Below, one piece after another: positions 1 through 29,554 of a DNA stretch of 64,000 bases. Under the pieces are notes generated by a model. The model had not been told where the DNA came from, ran no database searches, and saw only the letters and a program-made list of their open reading frames with translations. The DNA is taken from NCBI GenBank assembly GCA_943735955.1, contig OX030964.1:6329497-6393496 (forward strand), in the 5' to 3' direction. Numbering within the stretch: position 1 is the stretch's first letter; each line of letters starts with the position of its first letter. The DNA is from Piscicola geometra. Taxonomy: Eukaryota; Annelida; Clitellata; Hirudinida; Piscicolidae. The position numbers were made by a program, and so were the translations under genes.

Positions 1-64
1 TCACTACCATCATCATCATCATCACTACCATCATCATCATCATCATCATCATCATCATGCGTAG

Positions 65-1032
65 ACCCTCATTCCAAATGCACCAGCACTACCACACAAG
101 CTGTGATCAACTCATCTAGTCAAAAATCTACTTCATCTTTTATTTCATCCAATATTCCCCAACTATCACATCATCATTCACCATCATTACCATCACCATC
201 GTCGTCTTCGTCATCATCACCATCGTCATCGTCATCATCACCATCTCCTTCACTAATGATAGACGAAAGCGTTGATGAAGTGGAAAAATCACCTAAAAAT
301 GTGTTAGTGAAAACCGTTCAAAAGCCCAGGGATGATGATGATAATGGTGACGATGATGATGAGGATGATGATGATGATGATGATGCAGAAAATGATAGAG
401 AAAGGGGAGGGGGAGATGGTGATAATGTGGGAAAGGGGGAAGATGAGGGGTTAGGTGATGGGAAGGGCAGGGGTAACGAAGGTGAGAAGGGTGGTGTTAA
501 AGGAGTTGTTAAGGGCGTTGGTGATAGTGATCTCAAGAGTGGCGTCTTACCAGCGGAAGTTCTTGCAGCTATCGACGAAGTTACGAGGATGGAGGGTGAT
601 AAGGTTTGTAAGGAGGAAGAGAGTTTAAAGGAAGTCAAGAAAGATACAGAAGATGGGCGTGCGAAGGATGGTGCGAGAGGAAGAGGAGGAGGTGGTGAGA
701 AAGATTCAACGGACGAAAAGGCTCCGTGCATCAGTCCAGTCTACTCGGACATCTCAGACCCGCTCGAGGAATCGACCGGGCATGACTGGCCCGCACTCGA
801 TGAAGCTTCGTGCAAGGACCACCCAGACAAGAGCGCTCAAGCGCCGGTCTCCAAGGTCGCCGAGTGGTTGATCAACGCGAGCACTCCGCCCAAGTCGCTC
901 GAGTACACTTCGTACTTCCAGCAGATTCTCCTCAACAAGCAACAGTACTTTTCTCCGCTTTCCTTCAAATCACCCACTCACCCTTCCTCCCCGCAGTCCA
1001 TTCTACCCTCCACCACGAACCACCACTCGTGA
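65..1032 (+). CDS. C-terminal exon of a ZNF608/609 (Scribbler)-like protein, partial
   Basis: The frame is open from the probable acceptor (AG at 63-64, after a CAT repeat) to TGA at 1030-1032. It enters with two bases of a split codon, so the rest of the gene lies to the left of the window. The product begins Ser-rich, has a long Asp/Glu run (about 331-393), a Gly/Lys/Glu-rich linker, then a less biased segment (about 720-960) containing SPVYSDISD and the aromatic stretch YTSYFQQILLNKQQYF. The SP-x-YSDISD motif is a hallmark I associate with ZNF608/ZNF609 and Drosophila Scribbler/Brakeless, nuclear transcription cofactors; that assignment rests on this motif and is tentative. The last 25 or so residues are Pro/Ser-rich and could be read-through into an intron, but no good donor precedes the stop. 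Confidence 0.45.
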
Positions 1033-1483
1033 AATAGTTTTCCGTGTTTAACGAATCTAAATTTTTATTTAATGATCACCCCAACCCTAACTCCCCCCCC
1101 CCTCCATCCCTTTTCGACCCACTTCCTTACACCCTTCCCTCTAACCGCCCATCCCAACTTTACCCACCCTCATTTCGGCACCTCATTTACATTTTAATTC
1201 TATGTTAAACGTGATATGAAACTGAAACGTGTTCCCATGTTTATCCAAAATCTTCTTCCTCTTCATTACTATTATCATCATGACCACCACCACCATCATC
1301 ATCATCATCTTGATCATTCCACCAACACCTCGAAAGCTTTTCACCCGTGTGTCATTAATGTCATTATCTAATTAACCCGTTCAATTAATTTTTATGTGTA
1401 GCTATGCCGCTTTTGTACGAGTTTAATTGACCTATTAGTGCTCATTAATGATGTTCTAAGATGAATTAGTTTAACTTTAATTT

Positions 1484-1575
<92 letters not shown>

Positions 1576-3416
1576 TTTATATGTGTGCCTATTTGTTGTG
1601 ACGTCATGTATCCTCGTTAATCACGTGACATTTGCACTATTACATCATCATTGGCACGCTTATAAAGCATCTGAATAGTATTCCTATTTTTATATAATTC
1701 ATTATTATTGGTATTTATTATTATTATTGTTATTGTTATTATTATGGGATTTTGTTGTTGTTTTGTAGTTTGATAGTTGTAGTGTTGGTGTAGTAACTAA
1801 CGCTCCTCTCACAAGGCAGTAGTGCTAGATTTTATAGCTGTATTTTTAAGGCACAGTAATACATTTTCATTTATTAATATATTAATACAAACCTATTAAT
1901 ATACTTATTATTATTTTAATTTGTAATGTTTTTTTAATTTATACAAATATGATTTAAAAGCGAACTTAAGTGTTAGGTGTCATTTCCAACCTGAAGCTTC
2001 CACTCCACATTCAATTACCTCATTCTTTGTCGTCTCCCTTTGTATGTGTATAATGCATTGTATCATATATACACTGAATTATATATATATATTGTATTAT
2101 CTCTATATATATATATATACATTGTATTATATATAAATTTTATTATATATATTGCATTATATATGTATTGTATAATATATATCTTGTATTATATTCTATA
2201 ATTATATAATTTATATTAGGATATCGCGGCAATGCTGGCTCCGAGAATTATCTTTTTAATTGGTTTAAACAATTGCATTTATTGGATTTATAAGTTAATT
2301 TTCCTAATTTTAATCATGATATTCTTTTAGATAATAATTAATTATTTTAATTTATCTGAGTTTTTACAAAATTATTCCAATTAATTTATTATTTATGCAT
2401 TAATAAATTAATGATTATTGATTCTAATCGCTAGTAATAATGAGTTGCTGATGAGTATTTTAATGTCTTTTGTACGTCATAAGTAGTTTGTGACTTCAAA
2501 ATGAAAAATGAGTTGTAACAACTAGGAATTAATTCATGCATCCGTGCATGCATGCATGAATGGATAAATGATAGAATGGATGAATGCATGGATGCATGAA
2601 TAAATGAATGCATGCATGGATGAATGAATGAATGCATGAATGAATGGAAAGATGTATTGTGTAAATAAAGAAGCATCTTCATCATCGTTGTAACACTATA
2701 TATTTTACAACTCCCGTGAACGATCGTCTTCACATCTTTACATGCTCCTCTTTACAAATCTTACATTCGACTTGTAATGCAATCTCGATTCCACGAGCTT
2801 TTATGTTATATTGGATTATTGATGTTTTAGCAATTAAATAACGCAATTTTTTGAAACTAAAAGTTTTAAATCTTTTATCTGTATCATGATAAAAACCATA
2901 ATTAATTGCTTATACTTTATTATTATATTATTTAATTATTCTCATTATTATTATATTTTATTATGCTTTTATTTTTTTAAAGCAAATACTCAACCCTCTC
3001 TAAACTGTCATGTCTGACAGCCCGTCTGTAACTTCTCATGCATTCAGGGATTCCAATAAAGAAACCAAATACCATAGTTTTTTAAAAATGATTTATTATT
3101 TTTATTTTCAATAAAAATCATTTTTGAGGGTAAAAAACTTTTTTTTAAAAAAAAAAAAACATTACTTATACTAGTGCAAAAAACTAACTTCTGTAGAGTT
3201 GGTGCTCAGGTAGGTTTATAACAAATGTTTTCTACTTAGGCTAAAAAGCAAGCGGTTTGAGGCTGGCTGCAAAAAAGGTTATAAATAGCTTATAATTCAT
3301 GCATACTTTGAAACTCTTTAGCATCAAAATTCTTTCGGAAACCTACTCCCACAAATCATCACTTAAACCCTCTCTCCTGCATTCTTATCTCTCCATCAAA
3401 CCCCCTCCTCATTCTC
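1033..3416. other. Convergent intergenic region / 3' UTRs
   Basis: No coding exon is visible. It holds a (GT)n tract at 1485-1574, AT-dinucleotide-rich DNA at 2060-2210 and an imperfect ATGA/GCATG repeat at 2530-2645. AATAAA occurs on the plus strand at 3055-3060, a possible poly(A) signal for the left gene. TTTATT at 3092-3097 and 3101-3106 reads AATAAA on the minus strand, about 310 nt past the myosin stop, a likely myosin poly(A) signal. Confidence 0.5.
1485..1574. repeat. (GT)n microsatellite
   Basis: About 90 bp of uninterrupted GT dinucleotides lies in the intergenic region right of the Scribbler-like exon. The Cys/Val and Thr/His open frames across it are repeat artefacts. Confidence 0.95.
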
Positions 3417-20715
<17,299 letters not shown>

Positions 20716-22261
20716 TTCTGGGGGAATTCAGGAAAATTATTGGGAGAATATATTAGAGGAAACAGGCTTTAGGTAAAATAGACAAAGTTTTTTCAGTGGA
20801 GTTTGTAAGAGATTTGAGAATAGTTTGCTGTTAGAGTTAATATGGTAGGGTATGCTTTATGGAATAATTTTGCGAAGTTGGAGGCTTTTCCAACGTTTGA
20901 AAACTCAACAGGATTTTCAGATTTAAATTGTGAGATTTTAATTGGTCTTGATTTGAAGATTTAGGCCTATTTCATAAGTTTGTCTAAAAGCTCTTTAAAG
21001 ATCAAAACTAACTTTATTGAATGCAAAAGAGTAAACTCTATCCTCCAAAAATTTAGCTGAATATTTCAATTATATCCTCTATCTACTTGAACAGTGCTGC
21101 CGAATCCAACTCAATACTGTTTAGAGACATATATTTAATACAATCAACCACTAAGCTCTCTGTTAATTATACCAAATCCTGCTTTCGCAATTAGGTGGTC
21201 TTTAAGTGTTCGTATAATTAAGGATGTTTTTGTATTGTATGGTATGGTTTTGTATTTTTTAGTATGGTATGTTATGGGGTGGTATAGTTGGTTTGGTCTA
21301 TTGTTTTTGGTTTACTATGAATATTTAGTTTAATGGAGAAGTGTGTTGTGTGTGTGTGTGTGTGTGTAAATAATCCCTTGCACGATAACAGGTAAGATTG
21401 TAGACGCTTGGTCTCTTTGAGATAAGAAGAGCTGGGACTCAGTGAATAGAAAATAAATAAATATCAAATGTCGTCCATTGGATTATGCATAAGAGTGGTT
21501 GAATAAAACGCTTTTTGTCTCCAAAACATCAATAAGCCACAAAGATGGAGAATATAATATGTTTCAGATCAATCATAAGAAAAAGAAAAATTTTATCAGA
21601 CACTTCAATTTTCAGAATGAAGTGTTGAGGGGCCGAGAAACCGGATGCAGAAGAGAAGGCGGAAGTAACGTCTCATCATTCTTTTTTTAAGAGCAAACTT
21701 CTTAAATAAATTTCCAGTTTATTAAATATTTTTTTCCTAACTTTTTGAATATTTTATTGCATTTTGTATTTATCATTCAAAAGCAAAAAAACTATTATTT
21801 ATTTTTCATTTTTAAACGGAAAAAGTTCAGCGCCTTAGTTTACCTTTTAAAAAGTTAAAACAACAGTTACCTAGATTGACTCTTCATAAGTGAAACTGAT
21901 TCATTTATTGGTAAAATTCCATTATTATTCTTGAGTTCTTATAATGAGCATGACAAATAATTTTGCATTTTTTAGTGAATTTCATCATTAAATATTTGCA
22001 CATTTATCTCCAATATGTATCGATTGCCGATACTAATATTTTTAGAATCATCAGAGATGCGATCTGCTTGAAAAAAACAAAATAGAAGCCATTTTACAAT
22101 TGAAAAACAAGTTAAAATTTAAAAAATAATTCAATTTAAAAAGTGATTTGTGAATTGAAACTTTCGAATTGTTTAAATTAGAAAACTTGAAACCTTGTAT
22201 TAATAAACATTTTGCAATATTTCTATAAAACAGAAAAAGAAAGACACAAAACTTAAGAATC
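20716..22261. promoter_or_regulatory. Divergent upstream region of the myosin and TTC39 genes
   Basis: There is no coding exon between the two start codons, which face away from each other. The region is AT-rich with a short (GT)n at 21345-21366. The myosin 5' UTR probably has at least one non-coding exon here, since AG directly precedes the myosin ATG context. No TATA box or other motif could be assigned with confidence. Confidence 0.5.
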
Positions 22262-22756
22262 ATGGATAACCCTGTGCATTCTCTCAACCTGCACAACCTT
22301 CACTCCACCCACTCGCAAATGCACCAACCTCAACTTAGCTTTCTTCCCAACCTTCCAAACTCCACCATCCCAATTCATTTGCAATCCGCTCATCTGGAGT
22401 TTTCGCACTACAACCATCTAGCATCCGCTGCCCTCTCGCTCATCTTCAACAATGACTGGCCCACTGCTCTCAACCTCCTCCAATCACATCAGTCCGATTT
22501 TAATATTTTATTATTAATTATGGTTCTCAATATAAATAACAACTTTAATAATTTAGTCTGTAATATTTTTATTGTTCTTATTATATTATTATTATTTTTA
22601 TTTTGTAGGGAAAATAGTCTGGTGATGTCAGCTGCTCACGTATATGCTTCCATGCTGGTTTGTAGCTCATCTTTTGCATTTGAAATCAAGTTGAAGATAA
22701 TGATGATGAAGATGAAGATGATGATGATGATGAAGATAATGATGATGGAGATGAAA

Positions 22757-22800
<44 letters not shown>

Positions 22801-25800
22801 GATGATGATGATGATGGTGATGATGAAGAAGACAACGATGATAATGATCTTCCCACACCGCTTCAGAAACTTTTTCTACATCCTTCCTCCTTCAACCCGC
22901 AACCTGTGATGACGGAAGCTATGAGGGTGGTGGAGAGGTGCAAGAAAGTGAACCAGGATCTGAAAGATGCACTGGATCAGGACCCTGTGTCAAGGGTGGG
23001 TGAAATGAAGAAGGGTGGTTGGGATTGAAGGTAAAGGGTAGTCTGGAGGGGTAATCTAGGTGAGTTGATAAAGTTAGTGAAGGGTGGCTAGAAGGGGTAA
23101 TCTAGGGGCTTGATGAAATTGGAATGATGGCGCTCTAGAGAAGTGAGGTGTCACCGTATCGGTAAGTAGGTGGTTAAAGTTACGAGAAAAAAGAAAGAGA
23201 ACTGAAAACCTTTCCAACTATACATTTTTACCCATAATACTTTGCAACCCCCCTTCAAACCACTCCTCAACCGAGCGACCGACTCATCATTCCACCAGCC
23301 CTGCACTCACCATCCTCCCAGGCCACCATCACGACGAACATGCTGCTGAACGACATCATCTCAGCGCAATGCCTCTCATGCCACTCCATCCTCTCCCTCG
23401 TCGGCAACACCGACGTCATCTCCTCCGCCTTCAGCCTCAAGAAGGCCTTTGCCTCCCATAGAAGGTGCTTGGAGGGAGGGATGGTTATTATTATTTTACT
23501 CTTATTTATTATTGTTATTATTGATATTATTATTATTAATGTTATTATGGTGGATTGGGATCGGTGGTTAGGTTTGCTGGATCAGGAAAAATGAATGTGC
23601 TTTAGGTTATTTGGACAATAGGAATAATAATCATCATCATCATCTAAACCCTGTTATCATTGTCAGCATCATCATCATCGTCGTCGTCATCATCATAATC
23701 ATCATCATCACCATCATCATCACCATCATCATCATCCTCATCATCATCATCGTCATCATCGTCATCATCATCATCTTCATCATCATCATCATCCTCATCA
23801 TCATCACCACTCCCAGAATATACTCTGAACTCTTGAGGCACGTGGATAAGTCTTACGCCTACACAGACGAAACTGCGAAGAATAACACGAATAATATTAA
23901 TATTAATAATAATAATAATAATAATAATAATGATAATAATAACAATAATAATAATAATAACGACTTAAATGAGATTGTCAACAATGGAAATGAAGATGGT
24001 GACAAGAATGATCGTGGTGGCGATAATGATCGTGAGGATAATAATAGAAAAAAGGATCAAAGAAGCAGGAGTGCAGATGATAGAATGAGTATTTGCAGTG
24101 AAGCTTCGGTGAACCTAAGTAAAAAGGATAGGTTCATGGGCTTTTTAGACGGATTTTTGAAGCCCTTTAACAATAAAATATTCCCAGAATCTGGCTTCAA
24201 CGGCCTTCTCGTTAAAGGAAACGCAGCATTTTTCCATGACGACCAAGACGATGATGAGGAGGAAGAAGAGGAAGAGGATAACGACGATGGAAAATTGGAT
24301 AATTTTTATGGATACTTGGACATGGGTGTTTGGAAGAGGATATCAGAGAGTTATGACCTGTTCAAGGATGGAGTGGTAGTGAAGGAGAAAGAAGAGGGGT
24401 TGTTTGCTGGAATCTTTGAGAGGAAAAGGTGGGCAGGGGCGGGAAGAGAGGGTGAAATTTATGGAAATAATAATATGTAAAAAAAATAAAATACACTCGA
24501 GCTGGTTCATTGCGGTTTAGATTGATTTTTTCTTTTCATATTGGAATGCTTCATGCAAATTAGGTCTAAAAATCGACCGATGCTAGTTGAAATTGCACAT
24601 GTTTCTCATATGATGAGCTCAATTCAATCAATTAATTCACGTTTTTTATTTCCATTAATGTTATATCTAAATGAAACTAATTAATTATTTTATTTTCTAT
24701 TGTTTTTCATTCTTCATCCCTACTAATCATTCAATCAATCCTACCCTACATACTCCATCTTTCAATCAAACCTTTACACCCTCCCCAATCATTCTCCCAA
24801 CATTTCACCCATTCTTCCTCAACCAAAAACCATCTTCCAACTCACCACAGTGAACCCACCATCAACGGCTACACCACAAACGGGCTAACCCTAAACAAAA
24901 CCCATCTCTGCAAACTCTTGGGCCTGGTCACATTCGGCTATGGCCTCTCACTCACCATTCTCTTCATTCTGCCCCTCCATCCGTTCATCACCGCTGCAGT
25001 CAACTTTTTGGGCATTTCGGACAATAAGGCTAAACGACCCTTTGAAGCGTTTGAGATGCTGACGATTTCAGCGTTCGCTGGATCTTTCATGTCTCCTCTA
25101 TCGTGGTTTGTCAGTGGTAATTAGGGAAAAGTTTTGATTTTTTAAAAAGATGGTGATTTGGTGAAAGAAAAGATGGCTATGGAATAGTTAATAAAATATT
25201 CTCACAATTTTCGTTTAATTTATTTATTTTAGAAACTTTAAAAAATAAAGTTCTTGAAAAAAAATTAAGAATATTAATTAATTAGGTGCATAATTTGAGG
25301 GAAATTGTTGCACTAGTTTCATGCTCACCCTCCACCCACCAGCTGCCTCCTCCTGCACTTCCTGTGCACCTACAGAGAGTACTTTGTCATTTCGGAAAAC
25401 AACTTCGCTTCAGGTTCCATGGCCCTTCGTTATTTGCCTATGAACGAAAAATAAAGAATTTAATTGTTTGCGTCAATAACTCAATAGTCGATCATTTCAT
25501 AAATCAAACCTATCATAACCGAAAATTTGTAAATATTAATATTTGATTATAGTATTTAATTAAAAGTTAATAAACTCTTAAATTCACTCATTCATCAGAC
25601 TTCATCGTCGCCATTGATCCACCATGACAGAGCGCAATGTGCGAATGGTGGAGAGGTTGTTGGCGGAACTGGAAAGACACAGTGGGGACTGCGTCTTCAA
25701 GTACTACTTCAAAGCCAAACTGGCCGTCATGAAGGTTGCATGTTGCTTCGTTACAAGAATTTTTTTATATTCAGAACTTGATCATGATTTAAATCGTTTT

Positions 25801-28681
25801 CCAATTCAACGAGAAAATCGCATTTCTTATTCTTTTTCAAATATTACCACCTGCTTTTTCATTAATTTTTTTTAACCTTTTATTACCCATTGCTGTTGCA
25901 TTTTAACCTTCTCCCAATCTCCTTCTCCCCCCCCCCCCTTTCTCTTCTTAGGGTAAATTGCGGGAGGCTCAGAGGGTGTTGAGGGCGGGGATTGAGGAGG
26001 TGAGGATCGACGAACAGATCAAGGGACTCTGTGAATACGACCTTTGTGAGTGGAGTTGTTTTAATGGATTGGGAAACTGATCAATCAATCAATCAATGAA
26101 ATCAATTTCTATAGCGCTCTTTCTTCAAAATCAAGATGTGTGTTTAAAAAAGTTTTAGGGAATGATTATGGGTTTTTGATGATTATTTTAGAGTTGTAGA
26201 AGGATAAATAAAGTTGGGAATGGGTGGTTGAATCTTGAATAAGAAATTAGTTGTGAATGATTAAGTGGGCGTAAGAAGATCTCTGGTGAAAGATCAACAA
26301 AAAAGTTTTAGATTTGTAATTTTTTTTAATTTCTTGATAAATTCCCCGACCAGGTCGCGTATACATGATGAAATTCGACTGGGCGAAGAGTAGCAAGTTG
26401 TTGGACAGGTGCGTCTGCCTTATCGACCAATTGCGCTTCTCTCTTTACAGTTTAAAACGATGAATTTATATTTTTAATTTGTTTTTTTATAAAAATGGTT
26501 ATTGTTTTGATGTTAGCTGTTTTATTATTATTAATGGTTTTTTAAATAATTACCAAATGTATATAGAGGAGTCAATTCAAAAGTTAAATTATTGATTATC
26601 TTTGTTTAATAAATTAATCATCATTATCATGAAGGTTGCTGAGCAGTTTGATAGCACCCCATCCCCATTACTTGTACTTACTGATTAGTAAGAGGGGTGG
26701 ACTAAATGGGTTTGCATTAAGTGTGGGTTTTTTATAGTCTGGTTTGAGTCTAGCTCATCCGGGAAATTTTTTACCTAGATTTTTGACACCAGTCTTTTAA
26801 ACTTAGTTTAGTTTTTTTTTCAACTTATTTTTTCATTATTCCGCCTTATATTTTTTTGATTTACAATTTTCAAATTTAAATAAACTTTCAAAGTTAGCCA
26901 AGGAGCAAGAGATTCGCTTGATGTACGTAGGTTGAAAGAGCTGTCGACGCTGATCAGAAAGAAGAAATTCAAAACTGAGTACTTTTCGAATCGGGTGGGT
27001 GGTGGTGGCGGGGTGGAGATGAGCGGAAAATTATGTGTTAGTGTGACAAGATACTGGTGAAAGAATGATTGGGTAATGGTGGAGTTGAAGTGCGTTTGAT
27101 TAACAATGCAACGATGGATATTATTAACGTGGCGTAAACCCAGACGAGCTTCAAGACCTTTCGGTTTTGGAACATTTAATAATATTATTATTAAAATTAT
27201 CAAAAAATTGCGGGCCACTAAGTGCATAAAAACTGCAACACTCAAACCAGATGGCGTTCCTGACAAAGGGAGGTGAGGAGGTGAATGCAGAAGTGTACAG
27301 ACTGCTGTGCTACGAAGCGGTGTATATGTGGGGAGGTTTCAAGTCGCTCAAGATTCTGCAACTCGACACTGTTGTCGGAGGTGGGTGGTTTAGGAGAGGG
27401 TTTTGGTAGAAGAAAAATTCTGAAATGGTATGGAAAACAGAACTTTCTTATAGAAGGCACGAAATTGTTCTATTTTTTATTATCCATCATCTTGCTATTT
27501 TCACGATTTTCTATCTAAAATGTTTATCACTCAACATCGCAATGAGCCCAGTATGCGAGAAGCAGCTGAAGGGCCCGCTCCGATCCCTGGCTTGTCTACT
27601 GACCGGCGTCTGCTTGGCGTGTCTGATCGAGAAGAGAGTCAGACAGAATCTCCTGACGAATGAACGATTCTTCGGGATTGAGAGTGTGAGGAGGGTTGGG
27701 AGGGGCAGGGAGGGAGTGCGTTAAATTGTTGGCGAAGAGTTTTTATAGGTTTATGAAAATGTCAAAAAAAAATTTAAAACTCTTGAACAACTTTTGAGAG
27801 TTTTAAGTTTTACAAAATTAGTAAAAAACAAAGTGGCATTTAATTTTTCATTAACGCATAAAACATTCACGGGTTCGCTATGAATACACTCTAAACCACC
27901 CTCCCTCTTTGCAGTGGTTTTTACAGGCGATGAGTGTGCCTAAAAACCCGTCCAGAGAGGGTCATGTGATGGCTATGAGTTGTTACGAAATGGGTTACCT
28001 TAAGGAAAGGGTGGGTTGAAGGGGAGGGGGGTTGGAGGGAAGGGAGATTGAGGGAGGGGGGATCAATGTGGGTAATGGGGATGTTCGAAATGGTTTGATT
28101 TGGAAGTGGATGAGAATGTTTGAAGTTAAAAATAGAGTTTAGTATGTAAATTCAAGAAAAAGTATTTTACACTTTTACAAATATTTTTCTATAAAAAAGA
28201 TGAATTTACAAGCGATTGAATTTTAAATATGCCAACCGAACAGGAGATGGATTTCGAGGTGGCCAAAGGGTGGTACAAAAAAGCCAAAGGACACGACAGG
28301 AAAGATGTGGTCTTCAAATGGAGCATGATGGATGAGGTTGGGAGGAATTTCGAAGAGAAAGTAAAAAAATTTAAAAATGAAAAAGAAAATGGAGAAAAGA
28401 AAAACGAAGGGATGAAGAAGACAGTTGATAAAAAAGATGACGGCAAAATTGTTGTGAATAAGATTGATGGTACTGTGGTGGATGCTACTAGAGATGATGG
28501 TGCAAAAGAGAAAGATGATAAAGATAAAATAAATGATGACGCCATAGGGAAAAATAATAATGAAAAAGAAGAAACCCCTGAGGACTTAAACCCACCGATG
28601 AATGATAAGGGCGAAAACCATCTACCTACTATTGATGATCCTGTCGCTAAGAAAGGAAAGAATTCCTGCCTGTTACAGTGA
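22262..28681 (+). CDS. TTC39-family tetratricopeptide protein (exons incompletely resolved)
   Basis: Exons: 22262-22491, 22609-22995, 23322-23464, 23817-24428, 24851-25102, 25343-25413, 25631-25734, 25952-26045, 26354-26408, 26898-26994, 27251-27380, 27552-27685, 27915-28010, 28244-28681. All phases fit except inside exon 2, whose acidic GAT-rich half is out of register with its first half. Family landmarks: NDWPTALNLLQ near the N terminus, LLNDIISAQCLSCHSILSLV, the hydrophobic HLCKLLGLVTFGYGLSL, CLLLHFLCTYREYFV, KYYFKAKLAVMKGKLREAQ, and YEAVYMWGGF, matching the order seen in TTC39A/B/C as I remember them. The family is a TPR-like helical scaffold; TTC39B has been linked to LXR turnover and HDL in mammals, function here unknown. 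The product would be about 947 residues, longer than vertebrate members, mainly from an Asn/Asp/Glu-rich insert in exon 4 and a charged tail. A segment normally between exons 9 and 10 was not found. The last four residues are CLLQ, a CaaX-like end. Confidence 0.85.
22690..22850 (+). repeat. (GAT)n acidic coding repeat with frame break
   Basis: An imperfect GAT/GAA tract encodes Asp/Glu in the frame that continues into LPTPLQKLFLHPSSF and the good donor at 22996. The conserved upstream half of the exon (ENSLVMSAAHVYASML) reads in a different frame that turns the repeat into Met/Lys and stops at 22907-22909. Either one base is missing (or two extra) in the repeat, or a very short unusual intron lies here. 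Confidence 0.8.
23630..23812. repeat. (CAT)n microsatellite before a TTC39 exon
   Basis: An interrupted CAT/CGT tract runs almost to the acceptor AG at 23815-23816 of the large fourth exon. Confidence 0.9.
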
Positions 28682-29554
28682 TGAAGAATAGCTTAACTGT
28701 AAAGTTGGTGGATAATATGTTATTTGTACCATGGACGGAATTGTCAAAAGGATAGATCATAAGCTGAGAAGAATCAAGTATTTTCGTCGAGTATTAACTA
28801 TATAATCTGGGTCAATAATATCTATAATACTCTAGACTTAACATAACTAACCGTAAAGGTTTCAGTATTTGTGTTATACATAACAGCCGTCCACCTATTA
28901 CTCACTTATATCCGTACCAATGCATCTAAACTAGTCTTTACATAGACACACGTGTGTTTGAATTTACAGGTTTTCTCACAAAGGCTTCAAACCGACTTTT
29001 AAAAAATTAATTAGAACATTTCGAATGTTCGCTTTTAACCCTGTTTGACGTATTCAAGAAACTCATTTCCTTCGAGACATGTACGAGATTTTTTCCGTGA
29101 TTCTAGCGGGTCTTTGTTTCGAGATTTTAGTCAAGTTTTTGTCAAGTTGTTTTCGTCTTTTTTAATTTTCCTTTTTTCAAACACCTATTTTGTTGATAGC
29201 TTTAACATCTAGTTTTAGCGCTGAACTTTAAGAAGCGAAATTTACAAAAAATGTCCATTCGTGCTTTTCGTTTTCATTTAAATTTTAAATGTATTTAAAT
29301 GGGAAATTAAATAAAATTTGAAAAATAAAATTCACTTTTCGGTTTAATTTGAAACAATTTATTCAATAAATTTTATTGATTTGGCATTTATAAGATAACA
29401 TTTATAAGTTATAACCTTAGAAGCGTTTACAGTCATGCATATGTGGACATTCAACGATTTAATTTGGTGAATTAATAAATTGAATAACATTAAATGTGAT
29501 AATAAAAAATATTTGAATAATAAAAATAAAACGCTAAAAAAATAACCAGATCAC
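28682..29554. other. Convergent intergenic region between TTC39 and Lunapark
   Basis: AT-rich, without coding potential. TTTATT at 29358-29363 reads AATAAA on the minus strand, about 190 nt past the Lunapark stop, and is a plausible poly(A) signal for that gene. Confidence 0.5.

Noticed and set aside
28189..28545. Ser/Phe-rich minus-strand frame of 118 residues
   Set aside because: It is the shadow of the Lys/Asp-rich last TTC39 exon.
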